64,000 nucleotides of DNA from Aminobacter anthyllidis. GTDB lineage: Bacteria > Pseudomonadota > Alphaproteobacteria > Rhizobiales > Rhizobiaceae. Both the position numbers and the translations under genes were made by a program. Under the pieces are notes generated by a model. The model made no database searches and had not been told where the DNA came from. It worked only from the letters and a program-made list of their open reading frames with translations. Below, piece by piece: positions 23,671 to 37,623 of the stretch. The DNA lies in the NCBI RefSeq assembly GCF_018555685.1, contig NZ_JAFLWW010000006.1:248001-312000 (forward strand). Direction: 5' to 3'. Positions within the stretch are counted from its first letter, which is position 1. Every line of letters starts with the position of its first letter.

Positions 23671-23854
23671 TCGTGGTTCTTCCGAGTTGATTCCGGCTCG
23701 GGAGCTAAGAGGGAAGCCGGTGAGCGATTTCGCAATGCCGGCGCTGCCCCCGCAACTGTAAGCAGTGAGTTGCTGTCGAGTAACGCCACTGGCGCCATGG
23801 GCGCTGGGAAGGCCGACAGCGGCAATGACCTGTGAGCCAGGAGACCTGCCGCGA
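23671..23854 (+). ncRNA. Cobalamin riboswitch upstream of nrdAB-cobF
   Basis: The conserved core is clear: GGGAAGCCGGTGA, GCCGGCGCTGCCCCCGCAAC followed by TGTAA, the B12 box region GCCACTGG, GGGAAGGCC, and the closing GAGCCAGGAGACCTGCC. Adenosylcobalamin binding should lower expression of the downstream oxygen-dependent class I ribonucleotide reductase and cobF. Repression of a B12-independent reductase when a B12-dependent class II enzyme exists is known in actinobacteria. The switch probably acts on translation, given the hairpin over the ribosome binding site. Confidence 0.95.
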
Positions 23855-23950
23855 TCGATTTTTGAACGTCCACGGGCGGGGTGTCCCGGTGGTGCGCTTG
23901 CGTTCTGCCGGCATGCGCCGGCCGAAAGACAGCACGCGTCCGCTGAAGGC

Positions 23951-23975
23951 CTTCGCCCCCAAACCATCGGGGAAG
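23951..23975 (+). promoter_or_regulatory. Shine-Dalgarno-sequestering hairpin of nrdA
   Basis: CTTCGCCCC (23951-23959) can pair with GGGGAAG (23969-23975), with one bulged G. GGGGAAG is the ribosome binding site of nrdA, so this hairpin is a natural expression platform for the riboswitch. Confidence 0.5.
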
Positions 23976-23978
23976 ATG

Positions 23979-26864
23979 ATGCCGGCGACCTCCACTCTTC
24001 TATCAAGCGGAACCGACAGGGTTCCGTCCGCTTTCAGCCAGGATTCTGGCGCTGGCCACGTCGCAGGCTACCGCGTCATACGGCGCAACGGTTCGGTGAC
24101 GCCATTCGATGCGACCAAGATCACGGTCGCGCTGACCAAGGCGTTCCTCGCCACCGAAGGCTCGGTGGCCGCCGGTTCGCGGCGAGTCCACGAGGTGGTC
24201 GAGGACATGGCGGCGCAGGTGGTCTCGGCGCTGACCCGGCGTGCCGACGCGGGCCGCACATTCCACATCGAAGAAATCCAGGACCAGGTCGAGCTGGCGC
24301 TGATGCGCTCCGAGCATCACAAGGTCGCCCGCGCCTATGTGTTGTATCGCGAAGAACGTGCGCGCGAGCGCGCCGCCGCCAAGGTGGCCTCGGTCGAAGT
24401 CACGGCGCCGGCGCTCCAGGTCAAGGGCGATGACGGCAGCCTGGCGCCGCTCGACGAGGCGCGGCTGGCCCGCATTGTCGACGAGGCATGTGATGGGCTT
24501 GATGCGGTGTCAGCCGAAGCCATCCTGACCGAGACGCGTCGCAATCTCTATGACGGCATCACGCTGGATGAGCTTTCGCTGGCGCCGATCCTCGCCGCGC
24601 GCACGCTTGTCGAGACCGAGCCGAACTACGCCTTCGTCAGCGCCCGGCTGCTGATGGACCGGCTGCGGCGCGAGGCGCTGAGCTTCGTCTCCGGCAGGCC
24701 GGAGCAGGCCACCCAGGCCGAAATGGCCGAGCGCTATGCTACCTATTTCCCCGATTTCATAGCCACCGGCATCAAGGCCGAACTGATCGATCCCGAACTT
24801 GGCCGTTTCGATCTGGCGAGGCTCAGCACCGCCCTGAAGCCCGAGCGCGACCTGCAGTTCCAGTATCTTGGCCTGCAGACGCTCTATGACCGCTACTTCC
24901 TGCACACCAGTGGCAAGCGTTTCGAACTGCCGCAGGCCTTCTTCATGCGCGTGGCGATGGGCCTGGCGGGGCGTGAGATCGACCGCGAGGCCCGCGCCAT
25001 CGAATTCTACGACCTGTTGTCGTCCTTCGATTTCATGGCTTCGACGCCGACGCTGTTCAACTCGGGAACGCTGCGTCCGCAATTGTCGTCCTGCTTCCTC
25101 ACCACCGTCGCCGACGATCTCGACGCCATCTTCAAGGCGGTGAAGGACAATGCTCTGCTCGCCAAGTATTCCGGTGGGCTTGGCAATGACTGGACCCCGG
25201 TGCGTGGCCTTGGCGCCCACATCAAGGGCACCAATGGCGAGAGCCAGGGCGTGGTACCGTTCCTCAAGGTTGCCAACGACACCGCGATCGCCGTCAACCA
25301 GGGCGGCAAGCGCAAGGGCGCGGTCTGCGCCTATCTCGAGACCTGGCACGTCGACATCGAGGAGTTCCTCGACCTCAGGAAAAACACCGGCGACGACCGC
25401 CGCCGCACCCACGACATGAACACCGCCAACTGGGTGCCGGACCTGTTCATGGAGCGGGTCGAGGCCGATGGCGAGTGGACGCTTTTTTCGCCCGACGAGG
25501 CGCCCGACCTGCACGACCTCTACGGCACGGCATTCAAGACAGCCTACGAAGCCTATGAGGCAAAGGCATCGGCTGGCGGCATCAAGGTGTTCCGCACGAT
25601 CCGGGCGCTCGACCTGTGGCGCAAGATGCTGACCATGCTGTTTGAGACCGGGCATCCCTGGATCACCTTCAAGGACCCGTGCAACATCCGCTCGCCGCAG
25701 GGCCACGTCGGCGTCGTCCACTCGTCGAACCTTTGCACCGAGATAACCCTCAACACCTCGAAGGACGAGGTCGCCGTCTGCAATCTCGGCTCGGTCAATC
25801 TCGCCAATCACATCGGCGCCGAAGGTCTCGACCTCGACCGTCTGGCTCGCACAGTGACGACGGCGATGCGCATGCTCGACAATGTCATCGACATCAATTT
25901 CTACACCATTCCCGAAGCCAGGCGCTCCAACCTGCAGCATCGCCCGGTCGGCCTCGGCCTGATGGGTTTCCAGGATGCCTTGCAGGCGCTGAAGATCCCC
26001 TATGCCTCCGATCAGGCGGTGGCCTTCGCCGACGCCAGCATGGAGGCGATCTCCTACAACGCGATTTCGGCGTCCTGCGACCTTGCCGCCGAACGCGGGC
26101 GTTATCCGAGCTTCGACGGTTCGCTGTGGTCGAAGGGCATTCTGCCGATCGATTCCATCGACCTGCTGGCAAAGGCGCGTCCCGGTGTCGACATGGACCG
26201 GGGCTCGACACTCGACTGGGATGCCTTGCGCAAGCGCGTCAGGAAGACCGGCATGCGCAACTCCAACACCATGGCGATCGCGCCGACGGCAACCATCTCC
26301 AACATTTGCGGCGTGGCGCAGTCGATCGAGCCGGCCTACCAGAACCTGTTCGTCAAATCGAACATGTCCGGCGACTTCACCGTGGTCAACGCAGCCCTGG
26401 TGCATGAGCTGAAGGCGCGCGGCCTTTGGGATGAGGTCATGGTCTCCGACCTCAAATATTTCGACGGCTCGATCGGCCAGATCGACCGCGTCCCCGACGA
26501 TCTCAAGGCGCTCTTCGCCACCGCCTTCGAGATCGACAGTGCCTGGCTGATCGAGGCGGCGTCGCGCCGGCAGAAGTGGATCGACCAGGCCCAGTCGCTC
26601 AATCTCTACATCGCCAATCCAAGCGGCAAGAAGCTCGATGCACTCTACCGCCTGGCGTGGAACAAGGGCTTGAAGACGACCTACTATTTGCGCTCGCGCT
26701 CGGCCTCGCATGTCGAGAAATCGACGCTGAAGGGCACCGACGGCAAACTCAATTCGGTCTCCGCCGTCACCATGACAGCGTCCGCGCCGATCATCGTCAA
26801 TGCCGATGCTGCCTGGGGCGAAACCTGCGCCATCGACGATCCCGAATGCGAAGCCTGCCAGTAA
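23979..26864 (+). CDS. nrdA: Class I ribonucleoside-diphosphate reductase, large subunit
   Basis: A protein of about 961 residues that reduces ribonucleotides with the NrdB radical subunit. Two ATP-cone allosteric domains are visible at the N-terminus ([20 protein letters not shown] and [20 protein letters not shown]). Catalytic cysteines appear in [19 protein letters not shown] (thiyl position) and [10 protein letters not shown], and [18 protein letters not shown] is conserved. The tail ECEACQ supplies the redox-shuttling cysteine pair. The start is uncertain: the open frame extends back to 23832 inside the riboswitch, but GGGGAAG supports ATG 23979 or 23976. It is the first gene after a cobalamin riboswitch. 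Confidence 0.95.
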   Translation: MPATSTLLSSGTDRVPSAFSQDSGAGHVAGYRVIRRNGSVTPFDATKITVALTKAFLATEGSVAAGSRRVHEVVEDMAAQVVSALTRRADAGRTFHIEEIQDQVELALMRSEHHKVARAYVLYREERARERAAAKVASVEVTAPALQVKGDDGSLAPLDEARLARIVDEACDGLDAVSAEAILTETRRNLYDGITLDELSLAPILAARTLVETEPNYAFVSARLLMDRLRREALSFVSGRPEQATQAEMAERYATYFPDFIATGIKAELIDPELGRFDLARLSTALKPERDLQFQYLGLQTLYDRYFLHTSGKRFELPQAFFMRVAMGLAGREIDREARAIEFYDLLSSFDFMASTPTLFNSGTLRPQLSSCFLTTVADDLDAIFKAVKDNALLAKYSGGLGNDWTPVRGLGAHIKGTNGESQGVVPFLKVANDTAIAVNQGGKRKGAVCAYLETWHVDIEEFLDLRKNTGDDRRRTHDMNTANWVPDLFMERVEADGEWTLFSPDEAPDLHDLYGTAFKTAYEAYEAKASAGGIKVFRTIRALDLWRKMLTMLFETGHPWITFKDPCNIRSPQGHVGVVHSSNLCTEITLNTSKDEVAVCNLGSVNLANHIGAEGLDLDRLARTVTTAMRMLDNVIDINFYTIPEARRSNLQHRPVGLGLMGFQDALQALKIPYASDQAVAFADASMEAISYNAISASCDLAAERGRYPSFDGSLWSKGILPIDSIDLLAKARPGVDMDRGSTLDWDALRKRVRKTGMRNSNTMAIAPTATISNICGVAQSIEPAYQNLFVKSNMSGDFTVVNAALVHELKARGLWDEVMVSDLKYFDGSIGQIDRVPDDLKALFATAFEIDSAWLIEAASRRQKWIDQAQSLNLYIANPSGKKLDALYRLAWNKGLKTTYYLRSRSASHVEKSTLKGTDGKLNSVSAVTMTASAPIIVNADAAWGETCAIDDPECEACQ

Positions 26865-26890
26865 GCATCATCGAAAGCCGTCAACGCACG

Positions 26891-27030
26891 CGCCGCCCCT
26901 CATCCCCCTGCCGGGACCTTCTCCCCGTATAGCGACGGGGAGAAGGAGGAAGCGGCAACCTCGCGGCCAGCCTTCCTCTCCCCGTCACCATACGGGGAGA
27001 GGATGCCGGCAGGCAGGTGAGGGGCAGCGC
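26891..27030. repeat. Rhizobial-type palindromic intergenic repeat (copy 2, full inverted repeat)
   Basis: The nrdA-nrdB gap is filled by a large imperfect inverted repeat. The left arm runs from about 26893 (CCGCCCCTCATCCCCCTGCC then CTCCCCGTATAGCGACGGGG) and the right arm to about 27030 is its reverse complement (CTCCCCGTCACCATACGGGG, then AGGATGCCGGCAGGCAGG). Each arm also carries an internal CCCCGT-ACGGGG hairpin. It shares a block with the smoS-mtlK repeat. Being inside an operon, it may fold in the mRNA and modulate the nrdA:nrdB ratio. Confidence 0.7.
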
Positions 27031-27060
27031 CAAGGGCGCAGAACAATCAAGGAAACAAAA

Positions 27061-28179
27061 ATGCTCGACTGGTCCGAACCGAAATCCACACCCATCGTCC
27101 CGCCACTTGCCGGCGCACCTCTCGCCGACGCCACCGGGTTGGGTGTGATCGAACGTGGTGGCGGCCGCGTCCGCGTCGACGACAAGCGCATGATCAATGC
27201 GCGTGCCGACGTGAACCAGCTTCTGCCGCTCAAATACCGCTGGGCGTGGGAGAAATATCTCGCCGGCTGCAACAATCACTGGATGCCGACCGAAGTGTCG
27301 ATGCAAGCCGACATCGCTCTGTGGAAGTCGAAGGACGGGCTGACCGACGACGAACGACGCATGATCAAGCGCAATCTTGGCTTCTTCGCCGCCTCGGAGA
27401 GCCTGGTGGCCAACAACATCGTGCTGGCCATCTACCGCCACCTCACCAACCCGGAATGCCGGCAATATCTGCTGCGCCAGGCCTTCGAGGAGGCGGTGCA
27501 CACCCACACCTTCCAGTACATCGTCGAGAGCCTCAGCCTTGATGAGGGCGAGCTGTTCAACATGTATCGCGAGGTGCCCTCGATCACCGACAAGGCGGCC
27601 TGGGCGCTCAAGCACACCCAGCATCTCGACGATCCGGATTTCAGGACCGGCACGCCGGAGGCCGACCAGGCATTCCTGCGCGACCTTGTCGCCTTCTACG
27701 TCATCTTCGAGGGCATGTGGTTCTACACCGGCTTTGCCCAGATCCTGTCGCTGGGCCGGCGCAACAAGATGGTCGGCATCGCCGAGCAGTACCAGTACAT
27801 CCTGCGCGACGAGTCGATCCACCTCAACTTCGGCATCGACGTCATCAACCAGATCAAGCACGAGAATCCGCATCTGTGGACCCCGGCGTTCCAGGACGAA
27901 ATCCGCGGCATGATCCGCACCGCCGCCGAGCTCGAGGCCTCCTATGGCCGCGATACGATGCCGCGCGGGTTCCTTGGGCTCAATGCAGCGCTTTGCGAAA
28001 CCTACATGCACTTCATCGCCAACCGGCGCTGCGCCCAGCTTGGCCTGCAGCCGGTCTTCGCCGACATCGAGAATCCGTTCCCGTGGATGTCCGAGGCAAT
28101 GGACCTGAAGAAAGAAAAGAACTTCTTCGAGACCCGCGTCATCGAATACCAGAACGGTGGAGCACTGGCATGGGACTGA
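27061..28179 (+). CDS. nrdB: Class I ribonucleoside-diphosphate reductase, small (radical) subunit
   Basis: A 372-residue ferritin-like R2 protein that holds the di-metal/tyrosyl radical cofactor for NrdA. Metal-ligand regions are visible: [33 protein letters not shown] (EEAVHTH), and [18 protein letters not shown] (DESIH). AAGGAAACAAAA precedes the ATG. It is separated from nrdA by a repeat and overlaps the next small gene by 10 bases. Confidence 0.96.
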   Translation: MLDWSEPKSTPIVPPLAGAPLADATGLGVIERGGGRVRVDDKRMINARADVNQLLPLKYRWAWEKYLAGCNNHWMPTEVSMQADIALWKSKDGLTDDERRMIKRNLGFFAASESLVANNIVLAIYRHLTNPECRQYLLRQAFEEAVHTHTFQYIVESLSLDEGELFNMYREVPSITDKAAWALKHTQHLDDPDFRTGTPEADQAFLRDLVAFYVIFEGMWFYTGFAQILSLGRRNKMVGIAEQYQYILRDESIHLNFGIDVINQIKHENPHLWTPAFQDEIRGMIRTAAELEASYGRDTMPRGFLGLNAALCETYMHFIANRRCAQLGLQPVFADIENPFPWMSEAMDLKKEKNFFETRVIEYQNGGALAWD

Positions 28180-28415
28180 ACTGGAACCGTCCCGCCGTCG
28201 CACCGGTCATGCCGGAGCCCGAACAGGTGTTCCTGGCTTGGCTGATCGCCCAGCCTGAGGACGGCAATCTGCGCGAGGCGGCGTCGCGGCAGGCCAGCCG
28301 CCTGGCCGAGTATGCCGGCGTGCATCCGGGGCCGCGCCAGCTCAGGCAATTGTTCCTCGACCTTGCCGCCGAGCTTGGCGGCGGCACGGCGGCCGGCAGG
28401 GCCATGCCGTCATGA
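28170..28415 (+). CDS. Small hypothetical protein between nrdB and cobF
   Basis: An 81-residue protein starting [20 protein letters not shown]. Its ATG overlaps the end of nrdB and has GGTGGAG eight bases upstream; its stop overlaps the cobF start in an ATGA. The sequence is mostly helical and soluble ([20 protein letters not shown]). Tight translational coupling on both sides argues that it is a real gene. I recognise no family; an accessory role in ribonucleotide reductase assembly is only positional guesswork. Confidence 0.65.
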   Translation: MGLNWNRPAVAPVMPEPEQVFLAWLIAQPEDGNLREAASRQASRLAEYAGVHPGPRQLRQLFLDLAAELGGGTAAGRAMPS

Positions 28416-29170
28416 AGCGAAAGATTCTTGTCATCGGCATCGGCGCCGGCAATCCCGACTATGTCACCATCCAGGCTGTCGATGCGCTCAACCGCGTCAA
28501 CGTCTTCTTCATCCCCGACAAGGGTATCGAGAAGGACGGGCTGGCGCGTGTCCGGCGCGAGATCTGCGAACGCTTCATCCGCGACCAGAGCTACCGCACC
28601 GTCGGGTTCGACGTGCCGCGCCGCAGGCAAGCGCCCGAGGATTATGGCGTCGCCGTTGCGGATTGGCACGACGCCGTCGAAGGCGTCTACGAACAGCTTT
28701 TGATGGAGGAACTCGAGGAACACGAGTGTGGCGCGTTCCTCGTCTGGGGCGATCCGACGCTCTACGACAGCACCTTGCGAATCCTCGATCGGCTGCAGGC
28801 CAAAGGCGGCTTCGAACTCGAATATGACGTCATTCCGGGGATCACGAGCGTCCAGGCGCTCGCCGCTAGGCACAAGGTCGCGCTGAACAAGATTGGCGAA
28901 TCGATCACTATCACCACAGGACGCAAGCTTGCCGAGGGTTTCCCCAACAATGCCGACAGCGTCGTCGTCATGCTCGATGGCGAAGGCGCCTTTGCCGGTC
29001 TCGACGGTGATCTCGATATCTGGTGGGGCGCCTATGTCGGCACGCCGGACGAGATCCTGGTGTCGGGCAAGTTGCGCGAGGTCGTCGGCGACATCGAGCG
29101 CTTCCGCAAGCAGGCGCGCGCGCAAAATGGCTGGATCATGGACACTTATCTGCTGAAGCAGCCGGACTGA
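28412..29170 (+). CDS. cobF: Precorrin-6A synthase (deacetylating) CobF
   Basis: A 252-residue SAM-dependent tetrapyrrole methylase that methylates C1 of precorrin-5 and releases acetate in the aerobic cobalamin pathway. It opens [20 protein letters not shown], the methylase glycine-rich loop, with VNVFFIPDKG, and has FLVWGDPTLYDST and DVIPGITSVQALAARHK, all typical of CobF. The start overlaps the preceding stop (ATGA). Its location in a ribonucleotide reductase operon behind a cobalamin riboswitch gives it end-product control away from other cob genes. Confidence 0.94.
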   Translation: MKRKILVIGIGAGNPDYVTIQAVDALNRVNVFFIPDKGIEKDGLARVRREICERFIRDQSYRTVGFDVPRRRQAPEDYGVAVADWHDAVEGVYEQLLMEELEEHECGAFLVWGDPTLYDSTLRILDRLQAKGGFELEYDVIPGITSVQALAARHKVALNKIGESITITTGRKLAEGFPNNADSVVVMLDGEGAFAGLDGDLDIWWGAYVGTPDEILVSGKLREVVGDIERFRKQARAQNGWIMDTYLLKQPD

Positions 29171-29227
29171 CGGACGGGCGGTCGCACTGCCCGTAGTCGC
29201 AAATACGACAACTGCGCACTCGACATG

Positions 29228-29250
29228 TTGACATAAAGATGTCTTTATGT
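29228..29250 (+). promoter_or_regulatory. Palindromic operator over the metH -35 element
   Basis: ACATAAAGA (29231-29239) and TCTTTATGT (29242-29250) are perfect inverted repeats two bases apart. TTGACA (29228-29233) overlaps the left arm, 51 bases before the metH start. A dimeric repressor is expected; the pattern resembles sites of SahR/ArsR-type regulators of the methionine cycle, but the binding protein is inferred. Confidence 0.6.
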
Positions 29251-29283
29251 GACCTGACGGCTTTGTCGCCGAAAGGATGAAAA

Positions 29284-33093
<3,810 letters not shown>

Positions 33094-33099
33094 CCTTGC

Positions 33100-33140
33100 C
33101 ACGGGCTCTGTCGCCTTTGCGCTGAGCCCGTGTCGTTTTC
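33100..33140 (+). terminator. Terminator after metH
   Basis: CACGGGCTC (33100-33108) and GAGCCCGTG (33124-33132) form a perfect 9-base stem with a 15-base loop, followed by a short T-rich stretch (TCGTTTTCG). It separates metH from the second riboswitch. Confidence 0.65.
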
Positions 33141-33184
33141 GTGCTCGTGTCCGGCCCGCTTTCCGTGGTCTGATCAGGACATGT

Positions 33185-34741
<1,557 letters not shown>

Positions 34742-34755
34742 TTGGGAGGGGAGCA

Positions 34756-35865
34756 GTGAACGCGATGTCCGATCTCGGCCTTTACCGCAACCTCGACGAG
34801 ATGGTGCCCTGGAACGACAGGATCCAGGTGCTGGAGGTCATCGGCGTCTCAGACGAGGCGCCGGACGTCAAGACCTTCACCTTCCGCTCCGACAACCAGA
34901 CCTGGTTCCGCTATAAGCCTGGCCAGTTCGTGACGCTTGAACTGCCGGCCGAACCGGCGCCTGTCATGCGCACCTACACGCTGTCGTCGAGCCCGTCGCG
35001 GCCGTTCTCCATCGCCGTCACCGTCAAGGCGCAGGCGGGCAGCGTCGGTACGCGCTGGATGTTCGATCAGCTCAAGCCGGGCGTCCGCATCAAGGCCTAT
35101 GGCCCGTCAGGCGACTTCTCGCTGCACCAGCATCCGGCCGGCAAATATCTGTTCGTCTCGGCTGGCTCCGGCATCACCCCGATGATGTCGATGCTGCGCT
35201 GGCTCAACGACTGCGCGCCCTGGACGGATGTTGCCTTCGTCAACTGCGCGCGCCGTCCCGAAGAGATCATCTTCCGCAAGGAACTGGAGCTCCTGGGCAC
35301 CCACATGCCCGGCCTGTCACTTGGCTTCATGATCGAGGAACGGTCGAGCCGCGAGGGCTGGTTCGGCCATATGGGGCGCATCGATGCGGTGCGGCTGCCG
35401 CTTCTGTCGCCCGACTTCCGCGAGCGCGAGGTGTTCTGCTGCGGTCCCGATCCCTTCATGCGCGCCGTCCGCGGCATGCTGGAGGCGACCGGCTTCGACA
35501 TGGCCCGCTATCATCAGGAAAGCTTCGCAGCACCGGTCATCGAGGAAGTCCCTGCGCCCTTCGCGACACCGGGCAAAGGCGGTGCCGAAGCAGTACCCGA
35601 TGCCGTCGTCCCGGTCCGCTTCTCGCTGTCGGATGTCGACGCCGACTGCCTGGCCGGCCAGACAGTGCTGCAGACGGCGCGCGCTTCGGGCGTGCGTATT
35701 CCGGCGGCCTGCGAATTCGGCCTGTGCGGCACCTGCAAGGTCAGGAAGCTCTCCGGCGAGGTCGAGATGAGCCACAATGGCGGCATCCTCGACCACGAGA
35801 TCGATGACGGCTTCATCCTTGCCTGCTGCTCGAAGCCGCTGTCGGCGATCGAGGTCGAGGCGTAG
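34756..35865 (+). CDS. Ferredoxin reductase partner of the Rieske oxygenase (GbcB-like)
   Basis: A 369-residue electron-transfer protein. The flavin domain has MRTYTLSSSP, the NAD-binding domain SAGSGITPMMSMLRWL and FCCGPDPFMRAVRGML, and a C-terminal plant-type 2Fe-2S domain (about residues 285-369) carries CEFGLCGTCKV and a final Cys in FILACCSK. It passes electrons from NAD(P)H to the oxygenase. GTG 34756 has GGGAGG five bases upstream; ATG 34765 is an alternative. It lies 14 bases after the oxygenase gene. Confidence 0.88.
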   Translation: MNAMSDLGLYRNLDEMVPWNDRIQVLEVIGVSDEAPDVKTFTFRSDNQTWFRYKPGQFVTLELPAEPAPVMRTYTLSSSPSRPFSIAVTVKAQAGSVGTRWMFDQLKPGVRIKAYGPSGDFSLHQHPAGKYLFVSAGSGITPMMSMLRWLNDCAPWTDVAFVNCARRPEEIIFRKELELLGTHMPGLSLGFMIEERSSREGWFGHMGRIDAVRLPLLSPDFREREVFCCGPDPFMRAVRGMLEATGFDMARYHQESFAAPVIEEVPAPFATPGKGGAEAVPDAVVPVRFSLSDVDADCLAGQTVLQTARASGVRIPAACEFGLCGTCKVRKLSGEVEMSHNGGILDHEIDDGFILACCSKPLSAIEVEA

Positions 35866-35866
35866 A

Positions 35867-35910
35867 GCAATTCCAGGAAAAGTGTGCAGCGGTTTTCCGA
35901 CCGGAATTGC
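35867..35910. repeat. Dispersed palindromic repeat between convergent genes
   Basis: GCAATTCC (35867-35874) pairs with GGAATTGC (35903-35910), enclosing GGAAAA (35876-35881) with TTTTCC (35893-35898). This double stem is a widely dispersed Hyphomicrobiales repeat, and here it can terminate transcription from both the reductase gene and the opposing ATPase gene. Confidence 0.7.
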
Positions 35911-35926
35911 GCAAGATGATAGAGGC

Positions 35927-36685
35927 TCAGCGGTGGTGCAGCACCAGTGGCGCGCCGCCGACGTCGATGACATTCATGTCGTAGCCGAAGACCTGGGCGA
36001 GCACGTCAGGCTGCAGCACTTCCGCCGGCGCCCCGTCAGCGACGATGCGGCCTGCCTTCATCGCCACGATCCGGTCGGCATAGACGGCGGCATGGTTGAT
36101 GTCGTGCAGCACCACGATGACTGTGCGCCTGTCGTTGTCGGCAGCCGCGCGCAGGTCGCGCATCAGCTGGCGGGCAAACAGCATGTCGAGATTGTTCAGG
36201 GGCTCATCGAGCAGCATGTAGTCGGTGCCCTGGCAGAAGGCCATGGCGACCATGGCGCGCTGGCGCTGGCCGCCTGAAAGATTGTCGAGGAAGCGGTCGG
36301 CCAGTTCCATCAGGCCAAACTGTTGAAGTGCTGCCTCGATCAGCAGCAGGTCATTTGCGTCGATCCGCCCGCGCTGATGCGGAAAGCGGCCGAAGCCGAC
36401 GAGTTCGCGCACCTTGAGCCGGCTTGCCACCGCCGGGTCCTGGCGCAGGATGGCCAGCGTCTTGGCCAGTTGGCGGCTTGGCGTCGTGTCCACCGGCAGG
36501 CCGTCGACCGATATCGATCCGCTCTGCAGCGGCCGCAGCCGGGCTATCAGCGACAAAAGGCTCGACTTGCCGGCACCGTTAGGTCCGACAAGTGCTGTCA
36601 CCCCGCCCTTGGGCATGGTCAGCGACACGTCTTGCAGGATCTGCGTGTCGCCAAGGCGCAGCGAAACATTCTTGATCTCGATCAT
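35927..36685 (-). CDS. Iron-siderophore ABC transporter ATP-binding protein
   Basis: A 252-residue FecE/FhuC-type ATPase with Walker A GPNGAGKSSLLSLIARL, signature [17 protein letters not shown] and Walker B YMLLDEPLNNLDM, followed by the switch histidine in VVLHDINHAAVYAD. It is the last gene of the petrobactin-type cluster and energises import through the two adjacent permeases, whose coding region it overlaps by four bases. It resembles YclP/FatE-type ATPases of catecholate uptake. Confidence 0.9.
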   Translation of the reverse strand: MIEIKNVSLRLGDTQILQDVSLTMPKGGVTALVGPNGAGKSSLLSLIARLRPLQSGSISVDGLPVDTTPSRQLAKTLAILRQDPAVASRLKVRELVGFGRFPHQRGRIDANDLLLIEAALQQFGLMELADRFLDNLSGGQRQRAMVAMAFCQGTDYMLLDEPLNNLDMLFARQLMRDLRAAADNDRRTVIVVLHDINHAAVYADRIVAMKAGRIVADGAPAEVLQPDVLAQVFGYDMNVIDVGGAPLVLHHR

Positions 36686-37623
36686 AGCTTGCTCGTTGTG
36701 ATCAGCATGGCCAGGAACACGAGGCCTCCCACGAATTCGATGACGACGCCCAACGTCGCGGCACCGCCCAGCACGTGCTGCAGCACCATCTGGCCGCCGA
36801 GCAGCACGATGACCGCCGTCAGCATTGCCGCCGGCAGCAGCAGGCGGTGGCGTCGGCTGTCGACGATGCGCTCGGCCAGTGCCACCACCAGCAGGCCAAA
36901 GAATGTCACCGGCCCGACCAGTGCGGTCGACACGGCAACCAGGGCCGCGACCAGCAGCAGCAGGCCGGCCAGCGCCTTGGTCCAGTCGACGCCGAGCCCG
37001 GTGGCGCTGTCGGCGCCAAGGGCAACGATGTCGAGCAAATGGCGCAGGCGCCAGATGATGACGGCGGCAACCGTCGTCACCGCGAGGCCAATGACGACGA
37101 GGTCGGGCCGCACGGTGTTGAAGTCGGCGAAGCTCGATCCCTGGACGACGGCGAATTCGTTCGGGTCGATCAGCCGCGCGATCAACATGGCGAGGCTGCG
37201 GAACAGCACGCCGAGCACCACGCCGGTCAAAAGCAGCAGGCCGATGTCGAAGCGCCGGCGCAGCATCGGCAGGAACAGCACTAGCGCCATGGCCATCATC
37301 AGGCCGGCCTCGCCGGCGAATTTCAGGCGCGGGTCGAGCGCGACATAGCCGACGCTGCCGAGTGTCAGCACCAGCGCCATCTGGCCGAACAAATAGAGCG
37401 CGTCGAGCCCCATGATCTGCGGCGTCAGCACACGGTTCGCCGTCACCGTCTGGAACACCACCGTCGAGATCGCGATGGCCACGCCGACCTGGATCAGCGT
37501 CACCAGCCGCACGGCGCGCAGTTCGAGCGCGAAGGCGATGTTGCCGCGCAGGCCGACGGTCATGAAGGCGACAGCCACGACCGCTGCCAGGGCGGCCAGG
37601 ATCAGGAGGCGTTTGTCAGGCAC
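36682..37623 (-). CDS. Iron-siderophore ABC transporter permease (second)
   Basis: A 313-residue FecCD-family permease with about nine or ten hydrophobic helices. Typical stretches are VTANRVLTPQIMGLDALYLF and VGPVTFFGLLVVALAERIV (family GPVxFxGLxxP position, here without the proline). I set the start at GTG 37623, overlapping the previous gene by 8 bases; the longer open frame runs backward into that gene. It resembles YclO/FatC. Confidence 0.87.
   Translation of the reverse strand: MPDKRLLILAALAAVVAVAFMTVGLRGNIAFALELRAVRLVTLIQVGVAIAISTVVFQTVTANRVLTPQIMGLDALYLFGQMALVLTLGSVGYVALDPRLKFAGEAGLMMAMALVLFLPMLRRRFDIGLLLLTGVVLGVLFRSLAMLIARLIDPNEFAVVQGSSFADFNTVRPDLVVIGLAVTTVAAVIIWRLRHLLDIVALGADSATGLGVDWTKALAGLLLLVAALVAVSTALVGPVTFFGLLVVALAERIVDSRRHRLLLPAAMLTAVIVLLGGQMVLQHVLGGAATLGVVIEFVGGLVFLAMLITTSKL

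Noticed and set aside
23832-23978. N-terminal extension of NrdA
   Set aside because: The extension would translate the end of the cobalamin riboswitch and its expression platform; the ribosome binding site lies at 23969-23975.
24510-26711. 733-residue open frame on the minus strand
   Set aside because: It is antisense to nrdA, whose catalytic motifs are unmistakable on the plus strand.
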